64,000 nt of DNA from NCBI GenBank assembly GCA_016584305.1, contig JACEEZ010019764.1, positions 126,001 through 190,000 of the forward strand, read 5' to 3'. This document shows, in pieces, positions 20,844-64,000 of this stretch. Source of the stretch: Chionoecetes opilio (Eukaryota > Arthropoda > Malacostraca > Decapoda > Majidae). A program made the translations under genes and the position numbers. How positions within the stretch are numbered: position 1 is the stretch's first letter; every line of letters begins with the position of its first letter. The notes below the pieces were generated by a model. The model did not search any database. It was not told where the DNA came from and saw nothing but the letters and a program-made list of their open reading frames with translations.

Positions 20844-22615
20844 CACTGGGGAACAAATTTTTGTTGAGTTAGGTCTGACACTTGTTATTAAGTAATTTTT
20901 GGGTGCTGAATCCAAAACTGATCTCAGTTTTTCTCTATCACGTCAAGTTTTTGAACTGTAGGATTTTCGTTTTCTTAAAAAATATGAAAAATACTGTACA
21001 TAACAGTAACAGTGCTTATTTTATAAAAAGTTGCAAATGTTAACATACAATGAAAAATGAAAGAAATAGGCACGAATAGAATGTTTATTTAACATTATCA
21101 TGTTTTTAGAAAGGATAAGGCTATAATTGTGTGCAGGTTAAGGTAAAAATTTACGTTTGTAGCTTTGTCTGGAGTGTTCAACTTGAGGACTATCGCGTTT
21201 GATGCTCCAACAATAGTCAGCCATCATATGCACATCCCATCTACCCTGGTAACGTTCTTCCATAACCTTCAAATCTTGGTGAAATCGTTCACCTTGCTCG
21301 TCGCTAGCAGCACCAAGATTTTCCGGAAAGTTGGCAAGATGGCTATGCAAAAAATGTACTTTAATACTCATGTTGCAACCAAGCGCTTTGTAGCTCTCCA
21401 ATAGTTTCTGAACAATTTCTGTGTAATTACTTGCACGTGTATTTCCAAGAAAGTTCTTGACGACGTCTTTGAATGATAGCCAAGCATTCTTTTCAAGGTC
21501 TGACATAGTACCGTTGAAATGTTCATCTTTGATGAGCTGTCGAATTTGTGGACCATCAAACACACCGGCCTTGATTTTTTCAATTGACAGTCCAGGAAAT
21601 GCCAAGATGGTGTACTTCAAACAGTCGCCATCAGTTGACAATGCTTTTACAAATTGTTTCATGAGACCTAGTTTTATGTGCAGAGGTGGGAATATTATTT
21701 TCTTCCTGTCAACAAGTGGCTCATGTACAATGTTAGGATCTCCAGGTTTAAGATCAGATCTCGGAGGCCAATTCGTCTGAACCCAATGCTTCTCTCGAGT
21801 TCTGCTATCCCACATAGGCTACAGAGAAAGCAGGGATACTTTGTGTATCCACGTTGTTGACCAAGAAGGAAGGACACCATTTTAAGGTCAACACAGATGA
21901 TCCAATTGTGTTTGTCATATTGCAATAACTCAATGACTCTCTTTACATCTCCATATTCTTCACGAAGACAGACCGAATGCCCAATAGGGACTGCGCCAAA
22001 CAAATTGCCATTGTGTAGAAGAACACACTTCAAGCTCCGCTTTGAGCTATCAATAAACAATCGCCATTCATTTGGATTGTAGATTGAAAGCCCTAATTCC
22101 TTCAGTAAACCAGGAATGTTATGGCAAAACACAAAACCGCTGGCACTTCGAAAGTACTGCAGAAATGTACTTTCTCTGGTTCGAAAGTATGATACCTTCA
22201 CTCCTTGTTCAAGTATGTTTTTCTCGTTCAGTCTTGATGCTAGTATTTCTGAAGCTTTTTTGGATAGGCCCAAATCACGTGCTAAATCATTCAACTCGTG
22301 CTGATCAAATCCCCTACGAACTGAATCCTCGTGAATGTCAAAATCTGCATCATTGCTGTCACTGCGTTCTTCAACATCACTCAGATCTTCTAGAGGAGGT
22401 AGTTGTTCGAAAACTGGCACTAGAATTTCAGCTGAATGAGGCTGAATGAGGCTCACAAGTGGAATTTTGCTTATCTGGAGGGTAAGCTGTGGAGAAAAAA
22501 CTTGACGTGCTAGAAAAAAACTGACTACAGATTTGGAATCAGCATGCCAATTTTAGTCTAAATAAGCTCAAAAATCTAACTCAACAATTTTTTTTCTTCA
22601 AATTGTTCCCCAGTG
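20844..22615 (-). mobile_element. Candidate DNA transposon (member B), CACTG ends and TTA duplication
   Basis: Inverted ends CACTGGGGAACAA are flanked by TTA at 20841-20843 and 22616-22618. The inverted similarity continues for about 130 bp (TTGTTGAGTTAG; then CAAATCTG/AAAACTGATCTCAGTTTTT-like; then CACGTCAAGTTTTT). The interior is almost entirely the minus-strand gene at 21138-22456. CACTG ends with a 3-bp duplication recall CACTA-type elements, but I do not recognise the protein as any named transposase. Confidence 0.65.
21138..22500 (-). pseudogene. Uncharacterised family, putative catalytic part, one frameshift
   Basis: First frame 22456-21695: PPLEDLSDVEERSDSND, then QHELNDLARDLGLSKKASEI, FIDSSKRSLKCVLLHNGN, WIICVDLKMVSFLLGQQRG and YPCFLC. 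A small insertion near 21815-21825 shifts the frame; the second part (to 21138) reads WDSRTREKHWVQTNWPP, IKLGLMKQFVKAL, LPxxHLANFPENLGAASDEQG-like and RWDVHMMADYCWSIKRD. Conserved-looking acidic positions (FIDSS, CVDLK, SDEQGERFHQD) plus a CxxC could suit an RNase H-type nuclease; this is inference. An acceptor-like TTCTCCACAG lies at about 22490, and the N-terminal Cys-rich exon is absent from this copy. Confidence 0.6.
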
Positions 22616-22680
22616 TTATCAGTCAACGATAATGCAACCACCAATACAGCAACATGCAGCAAGGCTTCAGGAATGAGATA

Positions 22681-23204
22681 CAGTAAATCCTCTCTAATTC
22701 AAACTAATTGGGGGGAGACCTGGGTCGCATTATCCGATGGTTACCTCCAGCCTCTCCACACAATAAGTACTCACTAAAACATGCCAAAACAGCACAGATT
22801 GTAGTACACTTGTACTCACCAAAACGTGGCTGACACTGAAGTTTTGAAATGCAGTACTACACTGTACTGCAATGTACACTGAGCTCTCAGGCGTCACTGA
22901 TAGTCTTCAGGCTTGGAGGCCATCACGTTGCACAAAATAATCCCCTTCAAGGCTAGAGAGGCAACAAAAGAACACGTGGTTGTATGAGGGAGCACTCTGC
23001 AGGGAGATGTTGCCAGGAGGAAAGTGCGCGAAAGACTGAGGCAGCCGCGACCCGCATGGGAGAGGTCGGACTCGCACTAGCCCAGATAATTCAAATTTCA
23101 GTTTGGATTATGGAAAGTTGTTGAAAAATTTGAACTTGGCCTGAAACAGGTCGAATAAATCCAAAGTTGTAATTATACGGGTTTGAGTTAGAGAGTGTTT
23201 ACTG
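22681..23204. mobile_element. TA-target MITE (CAGTAAATCCTCTCTAATTC ends)
   Basis: CAGTAAATCCTCTCTAATTC at the left mirrors GAGTTAGAGAGTGTTTACTG at the right. TA flanks the left; the right is TG. No coding capacity. Confidence 0.75.
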
Positions 23205-23319
23205 TGCACATTATCCACTATCATAACTTGTAATGACTAAATTGAAAAATGTGAAATCTGTAAAATGTTTGCTTCAATTATTTTTGTATACATGACACGC
23301 ATTCGTACTGCATTTAATG

Positions 23320-23325
23320 TTTATT
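23320..23325 (-). terminator. Candidate polyadenylation signal of the dynein gene
   Basis: AATAAA on the minus strand, 340 bp past the stop codon. Positional evidence only. Bases 23205-23664 otherwise hold no visible feature. Confidence 0.35.
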
Positions 23326-23664
23326 TACTCATGTACACAAAAGGGGCACTTGAAGGACTAGACTGTAAGCAAATAGAGCACTGGTAATTTCAAAAAGCAC
23401 GATGAGTTTCACTCCATCCCAAGAATACGAAACATAAGTCTTTGACCTTTGATTAACAACTACTACATGGACCAAGGAACAAGAACACTGACACAAGGCA
23501 ACCAAGACTCCTCTTTACGCAGACATGAATCTGAAAACACTGGCACACAAGAATCTGAATGAGGCAACACCAGTAATACAGTGAACCAGGTAAGACAAGC
23601 ACCTCACGAGCCAGGCAAGTAACACACATGAATATATCAAGATAGAGAACCTGTGTGTTGAGCC

Positions 23665-60845
<37,181 letters not shown>

Positions 60846-60870
60846 CTGCGGATTTAGACAACGATGATGA

Positions 60871-61704
60871 GGGGCCGTTCAAACATTACGTAACGCCTAA
60901 GGGGGGGAGGGGGGTATGGTGAAGGGCTATGAGTGTGACAGTGGGGGGAAGGGGCTGCAGCTGTGTGTTGCTAACTTCCTAATACCCTACCGTAGATGAC
61001 AGTAAAGTCGCCACCTGCCCTAATGTCGCCAGGCGCCATATATTACGAATTATAGCATCACTACTGATTTTTATGTGCCACTGAAGATGATACACAGTAG
61101 TTTATATCATGACTGTATAATCTACCCTGTTTCAGCGTTGTTTTATGCTTTGTATCTGCAAGTATATACGGTTTCAAATTTCCCTACTCGTTTTTTTGGG
61201 GGGCGACGACGACGGCGGGAGGACACTCAGAACATAAACACTAGATGGCGACCTTAGTGTAGCCCGTTATCAACGTCGCCATTCGGTTTTATTTTTGTCA
61301 TTTGTTCATTTTTAGCCATAATATGACACAGATGAAGGCACAAAATGACACAGACTCTCCAGATAGCCCCTTCTAACTTTCCTGAAATCATGGATGTAGA
61401 AATGTAAGTATTAACGCCACCACACGTCTGTAAATAAAAAAGAAACGTTGTCCTGGCGACTTTAGTGTTATCTACGGTAAGAGGTACCTTAACTTCCTTA
61501 ATACCCTGAGAGGTACTTCGGCTAAACTTATATTATTATATTTGGAAAAAAAATGGAAACCTTCTAATTGGGGGAACGGGTTACTAGCTGGTGTTACATC
61601 ATTTTCTAGAGGGGGTTTGGGCATGTGTTACAAGGCGTGACAAGGGGGGGAGGGAGGGCTAAAAAATGAACAAAAAAAGTTTTACGTAATTTTTGAATGG
61701 CCCC
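60871..61704. mobile_element. TIR element (GGGGCCGTTCAAAC ends) with a nested element
   Basis: GGGGCCGTTCAAACATTACG at the left mirrors TTACGTAATTTTTGAATGGCCCC at the right. The left end is only 25 bp from the dynein acceptor at 60846. Contains 60990-61477. Confidence 0.75.
60990..61477. mobile_element. Nested TA-target element (CCGTAGATGACAGTAAAGTC ends)
   Basis: CCGTAGATGACAGTAAAGTC at the left and GACTTTAGTGTTATCTACGG at the right, flanked by TA. Bases 61705-62178 are CT-rich and hold nothing else. Confidence 0.8.
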
Positions 61705-62178
61705 TTACTGGTAAAGACATTGCCTGTCCTTTTTATCATCGCATCCGGCCTTGAAGTCTCCTAAAATTCATGTGTTTTTCAAGTAATTCACTGTATGTTG
61801 GTCTCTAGTTTCCTTCTTTGTTCCACTACTGCACCTCCTCTGTTTGCCTTCTCTTCTTCGACAATAATCTCCTTCAATATTATTTTTATCACAACTAATC
61901 CATTTTCTTTTCATTCCTACAATTTTCTAGTGATTGATATATCTGTATGATGTTGATTTATCCTAATTCTTCCCCTAAATCTCTCCTTTTCTTTTCTCTC
62001 TTCTACTTCCTGTCCCTAAACACTGCTTTCCTATGTCAATCATTACAATTCTTATAATCTACCTTAGTCTTCTTCCATCCTGTTGCTGTGCTTTTGTTTT
62101 GTATTTCAATTCTATTCACAGTCTTCTCCTCCCTTTCTATACCTTTTCACTCCTTTAAAGCCGCATTTTCTTCTTCTA

Positions 62179-62499
62179 CAGCTAAGTATTAATTATCCGA
62201 CCTTGGGGGGACCGAAGGTAGGTCGGATAATTGGAATAGTCGGATGTTCGGATATCACAGTAACCATAAACATAAGGACAAAATGGTATAGAACATACAA
62301 GATGCAGCTCTTGAAGGCCGATCCAGTGGTAGACGCGAAAGTAAAATTCATGCGTAAATAAAGCCACAAATCAACGTTTTCTAAAATTAAAAAAACGAAG
62401 TAAAATAAATGGCCAAAACAAGACACAATGTGGTGGTGAAAAAAGTTGGTTGTTTGGACAAGTCGGATGTTTGGAGGTCGGATGTTGGGAATTTGGCTG
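62179..62499. mobile_element. TA-target MITE with ATCCGACC subterminal words
   Basis: CAGCTAAG... and ...TTTGGCTG are short imperfect ends with TA outside. TCCGACC words occur in inverted orientation near both ends. Confidence 0.5.
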
Positions 62500-62766
62500 T
62501 AGCCTACTATGTTTTTCTTTCCATCCTTCTTAGCTGCCCTTCCATTACTGCTCCTGCTACCTCATTCTCTTTTTCCAGACTCTCATTAGGGGAGAGCAAA
62601 GGTGAACAACAGGTAATTAAAGGTCCAATACTCTACTAAAATAAAAACTCAAATAAAATATATAAAATAGATAAAATAGAAATAGGGACTTAGGTTAGGG
62701 AGTAAGTTAGAGGCAAAATCTGTGGTTATATGTATGTGGTTAAGGTTAGGTTTTAAGATAGGTGGT

Positions 62767-62857
62767 AGGGGAGAGCGGGGCAGGTTGCATCGAGGGTAGG
62801 TTGCATCGTTGCCTCTAACTCGCATTAACTTTTTTTATGATTATTATTGTTGTAGTT

Positions 62858-62940
<83 letters not shown>

Positions 62941-62947
62941 TTATAGC

Positions 62948-62978
<31 letters not shown>

Positions 62979-63041
62979 AGGCGATGTACGTGTGATAACA
63001 TGCGAGTTAGAGGCCATGATGCAACCTGCCCCGCTCTCCCT
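62767..63041. mobile_element. TIR element (GGGGAGAGCGGGGCAGGTTG ends)
   Basis: GGGGAGAGCGGGGCAGGTTG at the left and CAACCTGCCCCGCTCTCCC at the right; arms extend to CCTCTAACTCGCAT. The loop is a GTA microsatellite (62850-62980). Same family as the right end at 1581-1606. Confidence 0.85.
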
Positions 63042-63199
63042 TACTCTACTTACATTATCTGCCTGGACATTATTTTCTTTCCTATTCCTTTTTTGCTCAT
63101 CCAACTATCCTTACCATCTTACCCTGCCTTCCATGCTACCTTGGCCACTTTCTTGACCCTCTCCTTCCCCCTACTTCCTGGGTTTGATTGGTCTATTTT

Positions 63200-63287
63200 C
63201 CCTTATTTCTCTGTCTGTCTGTATGTCTGACTGTTTATCTGTCCGTCCATCTGTCTGTCTGTCTGTCTGTTCATGTCTGTCCGTCCT

Positions 63288-63340
<53 letters not shown>

Positions 63341-63398
63341 TCATGTCTGTCTGTCCTCCTGTCTGTCTGTCTGTCTGTTGTTCATGTCTGTCTGTCCT

Positions 63399-63435
<37 letters not shown>

Positions 63436-63568
63436 TCTGTCGTCTTCGTGTCTGTGCATCGTCGCCTGTCCCTCTGTCTGTCTGTCCTGTCTTGTCTGTC
63501 TGTCTGTCCTGTCTGTCTGTTCTGTCTGCTGTCCGTCTGTCTGTCATCTGTCTGTCCTGTCTGTCTTG

Positions 63569-63602
<34 letters not shown>

Positions 63603-63734
63603 CTGTGCATCTGTCTGCCGTCGTCTTGTCTGTCTTCTGTCTGTCGTCTTCTGTCTGTCTGTCTGCTCTGTCTCTGTCCTGCGTCCGTCGTCGTTGTCTG
63701 TGCTCTGTCGCCGTCGTCTGTCTGTCTATCTGTC

Positions 63735-63787
<53 letters not shown>

Positions 63788-63809
63788 CTGTGCATCTGTC
63801 TGCCTGTCC

Positions 63810-63855
<46 letters not shown>

Positions 63856-63890
63856 CTGTGCATCTGTCTGCCTGTCCGTCTGTCTGTCTA

Positions 63891-63940
<50 letters not shown>

Positions 63941-64000
63941 CGTCCGTCTGCTGTCATCTGTCTGTCCTGTCTGTCTGTCTGTCTGTCTTCTGTCTGTCTG
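63200..64000. repeat. CTGT tetranucleotide microsatellite to window end
   Basis: (CTGT)n with scattered CCGT, CAT and CGTC interruptions. The lower-quality-looking middle (63430-63720) may reflect read error. It is the last thing before the missing 5' half of the dynein gene. Confidence 0.97.

Noticed and set aside
19591..22615. One large 3.0-kb element bounded by the outermost CACTGGGG ends
   Set aside because: The inner pair 20844/22615 has matching TTA on both sides and closer end similarity. The outer left end is diverged and its flank is TAA, not TTA.

Overview
The window is eukaryotic, intron-rich and crowded with repeats. It is most likely from an arthropod, and probably a decapod crustacean: TTAGG-like strings are common, several non-LTR and TIR families have invertebrate character, and an arthropod-type uncharacterised gene family is present. 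This assignment is inference. Nothing bacterial is seen: no operons, no ribosome binding sites and no CRISPR.

The main host gene is the 3' half of an axonemal-type dynein heavy chain on the minus strand. I traced 25 exons from 60845 down to a stop codon at 23665. Splice sites and phases are compatible throughout, giving about 1,669 residues: stalk coiled coil, microtubule-binding tip, return coiled coil, AAA5, AAA6 and C-terminal domain. The AAA1-AAA4 part must lie beyond position 64000. A second, smaller gene (8266-11855, minus) encodes a Myb/SANT-like DNA-binding protein in three recognisable exons.

Region by region. 1-7.9 kb: the right end of a TIR element holding a nested TA-target element, then a 5'-truncated RTE-type retrotransposon with an 11-bp target duplication, itself broken by a 2-kb DNA element with an 8-bp duplication. 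8.2-11.9 kb: the Myb/SANT gene with a MITE and a tRNA-headed repeat in its introns. 12-19.1 kb: CR1, Jockey-like and piggyBac remnants, TA-target elements with captured retrotransposon tails, and a Tc1-like transposon (DD35E) beside an inverted partial copy. 19.6-22.6 kb: two opposed members of a gene family with no function I can name, one inside CACTG-ended long inverted repeats with a TTA duplication. I consider this the best candidate for an undescribed mobile system. 23.7-60.9 kb: the dynein gene. Its introns hold a six-element nest (25.8-31.5 kb), a 2-kb 30-bp minisatellite that begins exactly at a 5' splice site (42.6-44.7 kb), two paired hAT-type MITEs, a 250-bp-arm palindrome, tRNA-headed SINEs, a CR1 copy and long microsatellites. 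61-64 kb: TIR elements and a CTGT microsatellite running to the window end.

The genes do not form a pathway. The dynein gene is the only clear conserved host gene, and most of the remaining DNA is mobile elements inserted into one another. Several insertions are dated relative to each other by intact target duplications or by sibling copies that show the empty site.
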